In this document: in pieces, positions 32,160 through 42,612 of the stretch
Layout of the letters: each line of letters opens with the position of its first letter
Numbering within the stretch: the first letter of the stretch is position 1
Assembly: GCF_023078275.1 (NCBI RefSeq)
Contig: NC_062981.1
Coordinates: 20,638,846 to 20,702,845, forward strand
DNA: 64,000 nt
Direction: 5' to 3'
From: Leguminivora glycinivorella
Lineage: Eukaryota; Arthropoda; Insecta; Lepidoptera; Tortricidae
Translations under genes and position numbers: made by a program
Notes under the pieces: model-generated
Database searches by the model: none
What the model was told of the DNA's origin: nothing
Seen by the model: the letters and a program-made list of their open reading frames with translations, nothing else

Positions 32160-32520
32160 GTCGCGCCAATAAGAGCGAATGACAATCGCTGACGCCAGAC
32201 GCCGATGGAAACGCAGTCTGGCAATACGGAAGGACGATAGAGATAGCGATAACGATATTATCGCAAGCGATTGCGACGTTGGCTGGTGGCAAAAATTCTC
32301 GAACTTTCATTGTTGCCGTGTTTCGAAGCCTTTGAATGATGTGCTCAAAATACTTTGAGTCTAAAGTTAGACAATATGGGGGAGTGTCATTATGAGTTTT
32401 ACAAAGAATGCATTTTGAAACTGTGTGCCGTGTGCGTAGCCGAATGCCAAAACGCTTCGTGATTTGCTCACGATTCGTGAGCGTTTCGTGAAGCGTTTGT
32501 GTATTCAGCTACGCAGCATC
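32160..32520. repeat. P6-related fragments
   Basis: 32160-32280 carries CAGTCTGGCAATACGGAAGG and GATAGAGATAGCGA. 32436-32516 carries an inverted pair around GTAGCCGAATGCCAAAACGC and GCGTTTGTGTATTCAGCTAC. Confidence 0.6.
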
Positions 32521-32535
32521 TAGAGTGCGATTTTT

Positions 32536-32961
32536 AGGGTTCCGTAGTCAACTAGGAACCCTTATAGTTTCGCCATGTCTGTCCGTCCGTCCGTCCGCGG
32601 ATAATCTCAGTGACCGTTAGCACTAGAAAGTTGAAATTTGGTACCAATATCTATATCCAGTATATCAATCACGCCGACAAAGTTCAAAAATAAAAAGTGG
32701 AAAAAAATGTTTTATTAGGGTACCCCCCCTACACGTAAAGTGGGGAGTGACTTTTTTTTTCATTCTAATCCCAACGTGTGATATGGGTTTACTAAAATCG
32801 TTTTTTGATAATATTCATATTTTCGGAAATAATCGCTCCCAAATAAAAAAACTTTTGAACCATATGTTTAAAAAATATGAAAAAAATCACAAAAGTAGAA
32901 CTTTATAAAGACGTGTATTGAACTTGATAGGTTCAGTAGTTTCTGAGAAAAATACGGAAAC
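32536..32961 (+). mobile_element. CGGA-core repeat (F1), 3'-truncated
   Basis: Starts AGGGTTCCGTAGTCAACTAG with a short (GTCC)n core at 32580-32596. It ends in GAGAAAAATACGGAAACTAA without the last ~55 bp of the complete copy, and has internal deletions. Confidence 0.85.
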
Positions 32962-33369
32962 TAAACACTATGTTAGGTCGCGTGTTGTTAAACTAGTTAA
33001 TAATCATTAATATCATTGTTTTCCTAAATCCTGTTATTTAAGTCACAATCACAACATGGTTACCCTACCAAGGTTTTTAAGAGAGAATAGTTCGAACCTA
33101 GTTTTGTAGTATAAACTCACCTTTTTGTTTAACTAGACTGACATTTTATGAATAAAATTCATTCTGACATGTTACCTGTCACAATAATCAACACCTTGAT
33201 AATTGAAAAGACACCTACAAATGACGTATAGCAAGACATGCACCCTTATATGAACAACGCTCCAAAACAGTTACTAGAAAAAAAAAAACACATTTTCCGT
33301 GACGAAATCGAGTAGCTTATAGCGCAAAAACCACCTTGTACCAATCCTGTACCATAAAGCTACAAGATA
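32962..33369. other. No recognised feature
   Basis: Nothing recognised. Confidence 0.35.
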
Positions 33370-33470
33370 CCTCTCAAATCAAATCAAATCATTTATTCGT
33401 AACAAACAAAATACAACACATATAAAACAATACAAGAACATTCAAAAGATACAAGAAAAATGAATAATTA
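33370..33470 (-). mobile_element. LINE 3' tail
   Basis: (CAAAT)n at 33376-33395, then CATTTATTCGTAACAAACAA, is the complement of a LINE 3' end with an ATTTG-repeat tail. Confidence 0.55.
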
Positions 33471-33587
33471 AAAAACAAAGAAAAAAAAAACACATATTGA
33501 TATACCTAGTTGTTTACCACTAAATGGTCCTCTAGTGTTCATTCTATTCAAATAGGGGTCGGTTGCACCAAACCGGCTGTCACCGAA

Positions 33588-33730
33588 GTTAGCGTTACGC
33601 CGTGGCTTGCGTGGGCGACGGTCGCGTGACGACGATGCGACGCATACGAAATCAAACCATATCGATATGGAAGTATGAGACGCGACGACGACGGTCGCGC
33701 GACCGTCGCCCACGCAAGACACGGCATTAG
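33588..33730. mobile_element. GC-rich palindromic MITE
   Basis: Arms GCCGTGGCTTGCGTGGGCGA and TCGCCCACGCAAGACACGGC with the inner GGTCGCG/CGCGACC. About 40 bp per arm. GC-rich against AT-rich surroundings. Confidence 0.75.
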
Positions 33731-34344
33731 CATTTTTTTGTGGGAATGTGTGGGACTTCTGCAGAGTGACATTGATGTATCTGTTAACTGTGATTTACTT
33801 TATGTTACATAGGGCCAGTTGCATCAATAAGTCGTTAACCATCGACCATAGTTCCCTAGACCGACTTTAATGACTTTTATTCCGCCCGTACGCAATTTTT
33901 CTAGTAACCATTTGCAAAGTGTCAATGTGAATATTATCCATAATTTATTTCTTGTGAATACTAAATAATGTATGAGGGTAGAAATTCCTTATTTCCTACT
34001 ATTAGTATTCGCGACGGAATTGTATCATATATTCACATATTACAACATAATAGAAGATTTAGGTAGTTTCTGTGCTACTGAGATACTAAAACGCACTTAT
34101 AGGTTTCTGATGATTTTATGAGTTTTTTAAGTTCCTTGTCAATGGTATTTTGTGCTGTTATGAAAATCTTAAGGACATTACATTTCGGTGTGATTGTAAA
34201 AATAATATCGGTCACCATTGTTTTCACAGCAATAACAAAGAGATTTGGCGGCTATTCCCTACATTACGTCATGTTATAATCCAAATCAATTTTCGTGTTA
34301 CAATATATTTGCTGGTAGTCTTGAAATATAATTACTCTACATAT
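33731..34344. other. No recognised feature
   Basis: Nothing recognised. Confidence 0.35.
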
Positions 34345-34720
34345 TATATATATCCCGTATATGACCAAAAGCGTTGTCGACCTATTCCTAGTAAATTCCT
34401 ATCGCGTGGTTAGCTTCATGTCACAGGCTGAGCGATCACAAATCACGTTGGTTTCAAGCCCTACTGTAAACGAGATAATTTGTCCCACATAATGGCCATA
34501 GTGCGGTCAACCTATCCCGAGTAAAATCCTATCGCGTGGTTAGCTTCATGTCACAGGCTGAGCGATCACCAATCACATTGATTTCAAACCCTACTGTAAA
34601 CGAGATAATCTGTCCCACACAATGGCCATGGTGTGGTCAACCTATCCCGAGTAAAATCCTATCGTGTGGTTAGCTTCTTGTCGCAGGCTGAGCGATCACC
34701 AATCATATTGATTTATTATT
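34345..34720. repeat. Tandem array A, three 130-bp units
   Basis: Units are phased by GTGGTTAGCTTC at 34406, 34536 and 34666. The ~65-bp core (GGTCAACCTATCCCGAGTAA ... CAGGCTGAGCGATCACCAAT) is followed by a linker with TACTGTAAACGAGATAAT and TCCCACA. Confidence 0.85.
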
Positions 34721-34828
34721 TAGTCGTATGGCATCAATTCAAAAATAGGCAATTATTTCTACATTGATTTCAAAACCTACCTACTGTAACTTACATATTT
34801 ATATTATGGTAATCACTTACAAGTGAAT

Positions 34829-35150
34829 CATAAATTAAATATAACAAAATCATACCATCCCATACATTAAAATGCGACCGCCTACGAACGCGCTTACACT
34901 CCACCACACATAGATGGCGCCACAGAAAATGCCTTGTTGCCACCGATTATTTGTAGTTTAGTATTAAGTGTCAATTCCGAGCCGTAAATCTATGTCAAAA
35001 GTGACACTTAACGCCATCTACAAGTATAATCGAAAGCAAAGTACAAGACATTTTTTTTGTGGCGCCATCTATTGGTGGAGTGTAAGCGCAGTCTTAGGCG
35101 GTCGCATTTTAATGTATGGGATGGTATGATCTTGTTATATTTAATTTATG
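34829..35150. mobile_element. TIR element with ~80-bp arms
   Basis: Left arm CATAAATTAAATATAACAAA, ATCATACCATCCCATACATT, AAAATGCGACCGCCTA and CTTACACTCCACCA. The right arm is the near-exact complement, ending TATTTAATTTATG. The interior has two GGCGCCA words. 322 bp, no coding capacity. Confidence 0.85.
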
Positions 35151-35362
35151 CCTATATTAGTAGTAGTATTAGTCATCATCATATTATTTAAGAGCCAGAC
35201 TCTTGTCTGTGGAGTAAGCGCCATTCCGTTCTTTTCTCTGCCGCTTTTTTGAGGTCCTGATACGTCACTACGTTGGTCTTCTCTTTAAGTTGGTCTAAAA
35301 ACTCACGCCTCGGTCTTCCCTTGCCTCTCCTCTTTTCTATTCGCCCTTCGATTATTGATTTT

Positions 35363-35617
35363 TAACCCCCGACGCAAAAACGACGGGGTGTTATAAGTTT
35401 GACGTGTCTGTCTGTGTGTGTGTCTGTCTGTTTGTCTGTCTGTCTGTGTGTGTCTGTCTGTGGCATCTTAGCTCCCGAACGGATGAACCGATTTCAATTT
35501 ATTTATTTTTTGTTTGAAAGCTCAGTTAGTCGGGAGTGTTCTTAACCAAGTTTTATGAAAATCGGTCCACTATGTCGCGGTCAGGGGGTTTTTCAAAATT
35601 TTAATTTTGTGGTTAGG
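35363..35617 (+). repeat. TGTC-core repeat (F2), copy 4
   Basis: AACCCCCGACGCAAAAACGA to TTTTAATTTTGTGGTTAGG, with a mixed TGTC/TGTG core at 35405-35461. Confidence 0.85.
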
Positions 35618-35674
35618 TGATATGTAAGTATCGTGCCGTATCAGGTACCACTTATTATTTAGATTGCAGACTGT

Positions 35675-36315
35675 TTTCTAGTATTCTATTTCCATTATCC
35701 CGGATTATGGCTATAGCGTGGTCAACCTATTCCTAGTAAATTCCTATTGTGTGGTTAGCTTCATGTCCCAGGCTGAGCAATCATGTATCGTAGGTAGTAT
35801 TATGATTTTACAATCTACTGTGTAGTATTCTACTTCCATTATCCCGCATTGTGGCTACAGCGAGGTCAACCTATCCTAGTAAATTCCTATCGTGTGGTTA
35901 GCTTCATGTCCCAGGCTGAGCAATCATGTATCGTAGGTAATCTATTATGATTTTACAATCTACTGTGTAGTAATCTATTTTTCAGTACAGATGGTGGTTT
36001 TTTTACGCACTAGTGCGAGAAGTGGTTCATTATATGCCAGGTCGAAACTTTGGAGGGCCATCTGTACTGAAAAATGTCGTACGATACACGTGCGAAAAGG
36101 AAATTCGCAACTCGTGTCGATTTAAAACACTTCCTTCGGTCGTGTTGTAATTTATCGCCACTCGTTTCGAACTTTCTTTTTTACGCACTAGTATCGTAAA
36201 TGTACTATTAATTATCCCGCATTAGTCTCATCGCGTGGTCAACCTATCCCTAGTAGTCCTACCGTGTGGTTAGCTCGTCGCAGGCTGAGCGATCACCAAT
36301 CACATTGATTTCACG
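35675..36315. repeat. Tandem array B, three ~142-bp units
   Basis: The same core as array A (GTGGTTAGCTTCATGTCCCA ... GGCTGAGCAATCA) at 35751, 35893 and 36266, but with a different linker (TGTATCGTAGGTA, TTTTACAATCTACTGTGTAG). The last unit returns to the array A linker start, CCAATCACATTGATTTCA. Confidence 0.8.
35983..36195. mobile_element. F7 palindromic repeat inside array B
   Basis: TTTTTCAGTACAGATGG ... CCATCTGTACTGAAAAA is itself inverted, then CACTTCCTTCGGTCGTG and TATCGCCACTCGTTTCGAAC. It interrupts the third unit. Confidence 0.75.
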
Positions 36316-36422
36316 GGCCATTGACTCCGTATTTGTTTTGGAAGAGAGCTGACCACAGTCAGTGTCGCGGTAACAGTAACATAACTTTTTAAAATAAAGT
36401 CACAACAGAAAAATTCAATATA

Positions 36423-37641
36423 ACCTAACCACAAAATTAAAATTTTGAAAAAACCCCCGCGACCGCGTAAAAACGACCGCGACATAGTGGACCGATTTTT
36501 ATTAAACATGGCTAATAACACTCACGACTAACTCAGCTTTCAAACAAAGAAAACTAAACCGAAATCGGTTCATCCGTTCGGGAGAAACGATGCCACAGAC
36601 AGACACACACACAGACAGACAGACAGACAAAGAAACAGACAGACAGACAGACACGTCAAACTTATTGTTATAAGTCGTCGTTTTTGCGTCGGGGGTTAAA
36701 AAAGGTGAAGATAAAAAACTTAAAAAAATTGTAGTAATATGAGTAAGTAGTAATTTTTGTTACTGCTTGATAATGGAAACTAGGTTGTTCGAAATATTTC
36801 GCGCAATTGACTAAAATTACGTTTTTTTGCTAAAATTTAAATTTTGAAAAAACCCTCCGATAAAGTGGATCAATTTTCATAAAACATGGCTAAGAACACT
36901 CCCGACATAAAAAAGAAATCGAAATCGGTTCATCCGTTCGAAAGCTATGATGCCACAGACAGGCACGCACAGAGATAGACAGACAGTCGTTTTTGCGTCG
37001 GGAGTTAAAAATACCTTATGACTCATGACAGTAAATCGGAATCATTCAAAGATTAAAATTTGTGCTAAAAAACTGTTAGCATTATAAGTTGAGATTAAAT
37101 AACCTAACTACCAAATTAAAATTTTGAAAAAAAAAAAACTGCGACTGCGACATAGTAGACCGATTTTCATGAAACATGGCTAAGAACACTCCCGACTAAC
37201 TCAGCTTTCAGACAAAAAAAATCTAAATCGGTTCATCCGTTCGGGAGATACGATGCCACAGACAGGCACACACACATACAGACAGACAGACAGACAAAGA
37301 AACAGACAGACAGACACGTCAAACTTATAACACCCTATCGTTTTTGCGTTGGGGGTTAAAAAAGGTGAAGATAAAAATAAAAAATAAAAATTGTAGTAAT
37401 AAATGTAATAATTAAGAATAAGTAGTAATTTTTGTTATGTCGCGCAATTGATTACTGACAATTACGTTTTTTTGCTAAAATTTAAATTTTGAAAAACCCT
37501 CCGATAAAGTGGATCAATTTTCATAAAACATGGCTAAGAACACTCCCGACATAAAAAAGAAATCGAAATCGGTTCATCCGTCCGAAAGCTACGATGCCAC
37601 AGACAGAGACACACAGAGATAGACAGACAGTCGTTTTTGCG
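36423..37641 (-). repeat. Tandemly duplicated block of four F2 copies
   Basis: Copies at 36423-36700, 36832-37010, 37096-37361 and 37478-37641, all minus. The pair plus spacer (AAAAAGGTGAAGATAAAAA ... GCGCAATTGA ... TACGTTTTTTTGCTAAAATT) occurs twice with a period of ~670 bp. The second and fourth copies share the same deletions (ACCCTCCGATAAAGTGGATC). Confidence 0.85.
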
Positions 37642-37800
37642 TAAATAGGAATTATTCAGAAGATTTTTTGCTTTAAAACAACTGTTACGCCTGCCTGTTG
37701 TCTGCCTCTATTTATAATCATGTGTTTTGTCTCCACTGTATCTTTTGCTGAGGTGTGCCAATAAAGAGTATTCTATCTATCTATCTATCTATCTGTTAGC
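37642..37800 (+). mobile_element. Retroelement 3' tail with (TCTA)n
   Basis: GTCTCCACTGTATCTTTTGC, then GTGTGCCAATAAAGAGTATT and (TCTA)n at 37773-37794. The AATAAA followed by a simple repeat fits a LINE or SINE end. Confidence 0.6.
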
Positions 37801-38063
37801 ATTAGCTTAGACTAAAAAACAGTGTCTGAAATCCCCTGTTGTGTCCACGATACCATTCTTATTTTCCATCCCATTCAAACATAATTGTCCTGACATGTTT
37901 CCATACTACGAGGTCTCGAATACGTAGCTTTGTCTGTTAATGACAGCTGTCATTATATCTGATAGACGGGCTTACAGAAACAACTGAATTGGGTCGCAGA
38001 AGCCCAATTGAACATAAGCCTCGTAAGGCCCAGTCCTATTATAATAGTACCTACTTATCAAAT

Positions 38064-38137
38064 CCACTGGTGACGGAGTGGCCTAGGAGTTCATTATGAA
38101 CTGATAATGAACTCCTAGGCCACTCCGTCACCAGTGG
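38064..38137. repeat. Perfect 34-bp palindrome from a SINE head
   Basis: The arms 38064-38097 and 38104-38137 are exact complements (CCACTGGTGACGGAGTGGCC onwards) around the 6-nt loop GAACTG. The arm sequence is the A-box side of the SINE-C head seen at 38728 and 58203. Confidence 0.95.
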
Positions 38138-38389
38138 GCTATTTCATCGTGACATTGACAATAGACGAGACGACTAAAAAAACTAATTAGTCCGTCAGTT
38201 AGATTATCAAATAATTTTAGACACATATTTTTTATTTTTTCTCGTAAACGGAAAATGACGACGCACTATGTTGAAGTTTCGCGTGACGTCACGCCTAGGT
38301 ACAATTTTTACTTAGAAGTGACGTCACAAGCCCCCACTCCGGAACTTTGATGCTCTATATCTTTGTATTTTTTTAACGGTGTGGGTTGT

Positions 38390-38645
38390 GGGTGGGGTAG
38401 GTTTTTAACAGATGTTATACGTTTGACGTGTCTATCTGTCTGTTTGTCTGTCTGTCTGTGTGTGTGTCTATCTGTGGCATCATATCTCCCGAACGGATGA
38501 ACCGATTTAGATTTTTTTTTGTTTGAAAGCTAAGTTAGTCGGGAGTGTTCTTAGCCATGTTTGTAGCCATGTCATGAAAATCGGTCCACTAGGTCGCGGT
38601 CAAGGGGTTTTTTCAAAATTTTAATTTTAATTTTTGTGGTTAAGT
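38390..38645 (+). repeat. TGTC-core repeat (F2), copy 9
   Basis: GTTATACGTTTGACGTGTCT, a short TGTC core, GGCATCATATCTCCCGAACG and TTTTCAAAATTTTAATTTTA. It has a small internal duplication of TAGCCATGT. Confidence 0.8.
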
Positions 38646-38727
38646 AATTGGTTTGATAAGAAAGTAGCGTCAATACTTCATGGGTCCTTGTTGAACAGGC
38701 GATGAGCGGTGGAATGTCACTGTTGTC

Positions 38728-38815
38728 AAATAGTCCACTGACGGAGAGTGGCCTAGGGGTTCATGGCGGATTGCTAAAGACGTGAGTTCAAATCCGGCCT
38801 TTATAATTAGATGTA
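38728..38815 (+). mobile_element. SINE-C head remnant
   Basis: GTGGCCTAGGGGTTCATGGC as A-box region and GAGTTCAAATCCGGCCTTTA as degraded B box. Related to the better copy at 58203-58290. Confidence 0.65.
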
Positions 38816-39065
38816 CGAGTATATGAATAGCAAAATTTTGTGTTTCACTTGGTGGTTGTTTAACCTCCGTGCCTTGAAATCCTCGCAACGGTCAAGATGC
38901 CACATTCTGAACCACTCGATACGATATTGATTCAATGTTGGAATCTTTCGCTTAAGGTACAGCGGGGCAAATCTCCACTGGGGGGCAATTGTAACTATCC
39001 GTTTTTTCCATTTTACACTATAATGTTGAGTTCTACATGTATCCACTGAACACGTCTACCATATA
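38816..39065. other. Short repeat piece only
   Basis: 38954-39000 (TTAAGGTACAGCGGGGCAAA, CACTGGGGGGCAATTGTAAC) recurs at 44268-44310. Otherwise nothing recognised. Confidence 0.45.
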
Positions 39066-39315
39066 CAAGGTGCTCGCGAGGAACCCAAATAACTTTAACA
39101 GCGTATTCTTGGTCACATTTTAAGACTAAAATGTCATATAAACTTTTCTATACTTTTCCAACTTTATGGATAAAATTTACTTTTTATGTAAAAATACGTC
39201 CAAAAAAGTAAAAAAAAAATTGGCGAAAAACTTACAAATTCATATAATTTTTTTTCTTTCTTTTGGCCTCAGAAACGCGTGGTTCAAGTTTTGCGGGTTC
39301 CTCGCGAGTACCTTG
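39066..39315. mobile_element. TIR element CAAGGTGCTCGCGAGGAACC, short form
   Basis: Exact-end inverted repeat of 21-22 bp: CAAGGTGCTCGCGAGGAACC and GGTTCCTCGCGAGTACCTTG. The interior matches the longer copy at 39849-40307 in opposite orientation. Confidence 0.85.
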
Positions 39316-39398
39316 AATGTATAACCGGTGGACACTCTACTTAAGTATGCAAACATTGTAAAACATGTAAAAAATGGACCAGTTATATTAACACTGTA

Positions 39399-39534
39399 CA
39401 GTCAACCAATTGGAACCCTAGACCACTCTACAGCCATGTCAAAATGACAACCACTAAGAGATTTCCTACAATCTGATTTATAACGTCACTATGACATAGT
39501 TCTACAGCGACCTAGGGTTCCAATTGGTTGGCTG
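39399..39534. mobile_element. 136-bp MITE, TA-flanked
   Basis: Ends CAGTCAACCAATTGGAACCC and GGGTTCCAATTGGTTGGCTG, flanked by TA at 39397-39398 and 39535-39536. It fits a Tc1/mariner-type non-autonomous element. Confidence 0.8.
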
Positions 39535-39848
39535 TACCTTACTCGTGTATCGATATTGGCACGTCCGGTAAAACAGCAACTTTGCTTCCCTGTAAAGCAA
39601 ATAACTAATTATGTACCAGCAAACTTTTTAATTACAGTGCGCAATGCAATTAAGATATTTCCACAAGCCATATTTCCGCAGAGATTCTTTAAAAATATCT
39701 TTAATATTTGGAAATTATTTTCCTCGTACATTAGATATACAAGATTTTATTTAATTAGCTCTGCTTTCAATAAGAGCTTTCAGCAACAATCTTCCTTAGA
39801 AGTTTGACGTACAACTTTGGAATTATTTGAAAATTTACATAAAGTATA

Positions 39849-40307
39849 CAAGGTGCTCGCGAGGAACCCGCATTACTTGAACCACGCGTTTCTGAGGCAA
39901 AAAGAAAGAAAAAATGTTATATGAATTTTAAAATTTTTCGCCAAAAAAAAAATTTTTTTTGTTTTTTTTTTTAACTTTTTTGGACGTATTTTCACATAAA
40001 AAAATTTTTTTATCCATAAAGTTGGCAATTAAAATGAGTTCCTTCATTTATTTTTCTAAAAACCAAATTATTTGGAAGTTTTTCTTGTCACATTTTGACA
40101 TCTATCAATGACTACTGTGAGACTATGCTCCACAATTGCGCATCAGCGCCGTTAAGAAACCTTTTCTACTGAGTAACAATACGGAAATGTTTTTTTTTTA
40201 ATTGGCAAAACTAGACGAAATCTAGAAAAGTTTATATGACATTTTAGTCTTAAAATGTGACCAAGAATATGCCGTTAAAGTTATATGGGTTCCTCGCGAG
40301 CACCTTG
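39849..40307. mobile_element. TIR element CAAGGTGCTCGCGAGGAACC, long form
   Basis: Inverted ends as at 39066 but perfectly matched, flanked by TA at 39847-39848 and 40308-40309. It holds ~200 bp (AATGAGTTCCTTCATTTA ... AGAAACCTTTTCTACTGAG) missing from the short form. The TA flanks suggest Tc1/mariner-like mobilisation. Confidence 0.85.
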
Positions 40308-40309
40308 TA

Positions 40310-40882
40310 TGAAGAATAAAGTATATTACGAACATTCTAAGGCACTGGTCTCACCAAATGCGAGTAAGCGATGATCTATCAGTTCAGTTTTTAAAATTAA
40401 ATGGCTTCAGTCCATTGGGACTATTTCGCCAGTGTCAAGGTGATAATATGAGCTAATATTAGTAATTTTTGTACGGTAAGTACGACATTGTACGGTGACT
40501 TAGCACTTGTAAATTGATAGCTAGATTTTACAAGAGCACGTGGACTACCGGCCGTTTACGACAAAAAAGAGGCTAAACGCGTTTCGAGAACAATTCTTCA
40601 TCAGCTTCTCACTACACCATTAGTTTACTGCATAATACGCTATCAATATTACACTTTAAACAACATTAATGAGTAAAAGAAAAATAAATTATTCACGACA
40701 CGAAACCGCTATGATGGCGTCCCAACCGGAAGTCCCCCGATGATCTATCACTGCGATATGAATATGATACCGATCTCATAGTGTCAAAACTGTCAAAAGT
40801 GACTTTTATTAAAACTGGCAGTCAGTTTTCGGCAGTCAGATTTGACCATATCGTATATAGTCAAAGGCACCATTATCCGTAA
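40310..40882. other. No recognised feature
   Basis: Nothing recognised. Confidence 0.35.
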
Positions 40883-41098
40883 TAATATTTATACATGGGT
40901 GTGTGTATGTTTGTTTGTCCGCCTTTCACGGCAAAACGGAGCGACGAATTGACGTGATTTTTTAAGTGGAGATAATTGAAGGGAAGGAAAGTGTCATAGG
41001 CTTTTTGTCTCTTTCTAAACGTTCACTTCCCTAAAATGGGGGGTGGAAGTTTGTATATAAAGCATTCCGTAATTTTCGAATTGATCGCGGGCAAAAAC
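40883..41098 (+). mobile_element. Lep1-like Helitron, decayed 3' end
   Basis: Body CACGGCAAAACGGAGCGACG and TTTTTAAGTGGAGATAATTG, then the CACTTCCCTAAAATGG extension shared with 11273-11506. The terminal hairpin is reduced to GATCGCGGGCAAAAACGAG. Confidence 0.75.
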
Positions 41099-41924
41099 GA
41101 GTTATAAATACTTTTATGAGATAATATAAATACAAATGTATATAGAAAACTGAAACAAATATCATAAACCAATAAAATATTATTTCTCAGCATTATCGAA
41201 TCCCGTCCACACAAAACACAACAATAATTCAACATTCACAAACAAACAAATATTTTGTAACGTAGTTTCCTTTGTTCTCCACAAATGAAAAGCTTAAAAC
41301 AAAGAGACACTTGTATCGAGGATGAATGTACATCTTTTACAGTCATAATCAATACTGTCCCGGATCTGTAAGTTCACATTTTTGACACATTTTGTTTTGA
41401 AGTATGTTGCGATGTGACTAAGACGTATCGTTTGCCAAATCTGACGATTAATTTCGAATTGGTTGCATCGATTAGGCCCTATGTACAAGGAGGCGCTTAA
41501 ACAAATATACGATTTCTGTCAACTTACTGAAATGTCATTTGAATCGAAATGAAAGACTCTGCCACATCACTAGTTTAAAAATAAAAAATGAATGATAAAT
41601 GACATAATAAGTAAATTCTGCGTGATAAATTAATATTGTAAAATACTCACTAACGAAGACCCGCAAAAATATAATATTGTGTTAGATTATGTTTAAAGTA
41701 AACGAAATATTGTTTTTAACTACTCGATGTTTTTTAAATATGATTACAGGATTTTATTTAAAATTTAATTAGGTTGTGCGAGTTTACATTTTGTGGACGC
41801 TGTCATGTGTCAAAAAGAGGTTTTTTACAGCTCTGGGACAATAGTAGTGGATGAAACAACACACCAAAAGTATCTAACACCTTGTCTGTACTTGAAATAA
41901 AATATAAGTAGGTATGTTAAGTAT
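41099..41924. other. No recognised feature
   Basis: Open frames of 60-70 codons on the minus strand show no recognisable family. Confidence 0.35.
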
Positions 41925-41926
41925 AT

Positions 41927-42180
41927 CACTGAGAGAAATTTGCATAGTGAATTTAACAAGTTCGACTTGTTGTGGTTTATCCGTTTGAACCAGCCAAACG
42001 TATGTTTAAAACAATATGTGTCAGGTTGTTTTTATAAAATCGACTTGTTGATTCAAATAAAATATGTATATTGCCGATTCAAATGACAAGTAGCTTGTTT
42101 GAACCAAAGAGCACGTAGGCGCTATTTTAACCAAAGAACTTGTTAAACGAACATGAAAACTGGTTGTATTTTCTATCAGT
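41927..42180. mobile_element. Possible MITE with CACTGAGAGAAA-like ends
   Basis: The left end CACTGAGAGAAATTTGC weakly mirrors the right end GTATTTTCTATCAGTA. The interior repeats ACTTGTT words. Short, imperfect ends make this tentative. Confidence 0.35.
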
Positions 42181-42182
42181 AT

Positions 42183-42612
42183 ACCATGCACGAAATAAAG
42201 CATCAGATAGTTATAATAAAAACATGGACAGAAGTTAAGAATAACTCCAATTTCTATTTTACTAGCTTTTGCCTGCGGCTTCGCTCGCGTTAGAAAGAGA
42301 CAAAAAGCTATATCACTTTCCATCCCTTCAACTATCTTGACTTAAAAAATCACGTCAATTCGTCGCTCCGTTTTGCCGTGAAAGACGGACAAACAAACAG
42401 ACACACAGTTTCCCATTTATAAGTATGGATAATCAGATAGAAATATATAAAGTAAATCAGTTGAACGTGACGTCACTCCATTCGATTTCGTATTAATTCC
42501 ATATTAGCAAGTCGTTCAAAATCGTTTTGACAGTTCTTAAAAAGAAGCTGATTCGACTAGGGATACAGACCAACCCATCTGTGACTAGGGAGGAAAGTAG
42601 CCTATCATTATC
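42183..42612. mobile_element. Repeat F13, split by a Helitron
   Basis: TACCATGCACGAAATAAAGC, ACTCCAATTTCTATTTT, the interruption, then GAACGTGACGTCACTCCA and CGTTTTGACAGTTCTTAAAA. Same orientation as 27852-28130. Confidence 0.8.
42262..42429 (-). mobile_element. Lep1-like Helitron, complete
   Basis: Minus strand: starts TCCATACTTATAAATGGGAA after an A and ends with the GCTTCGCTCGCG hairpin complement and CTAG before T. Inserted in F13. Confidence 0.85.

Noticed and set aside
34345..36315. CRISPR array
   Set aside because: Units are 130-142 bp with long cores, few copies, and no 23-50 bp repeat/spacer pattern; eukaryotic context.
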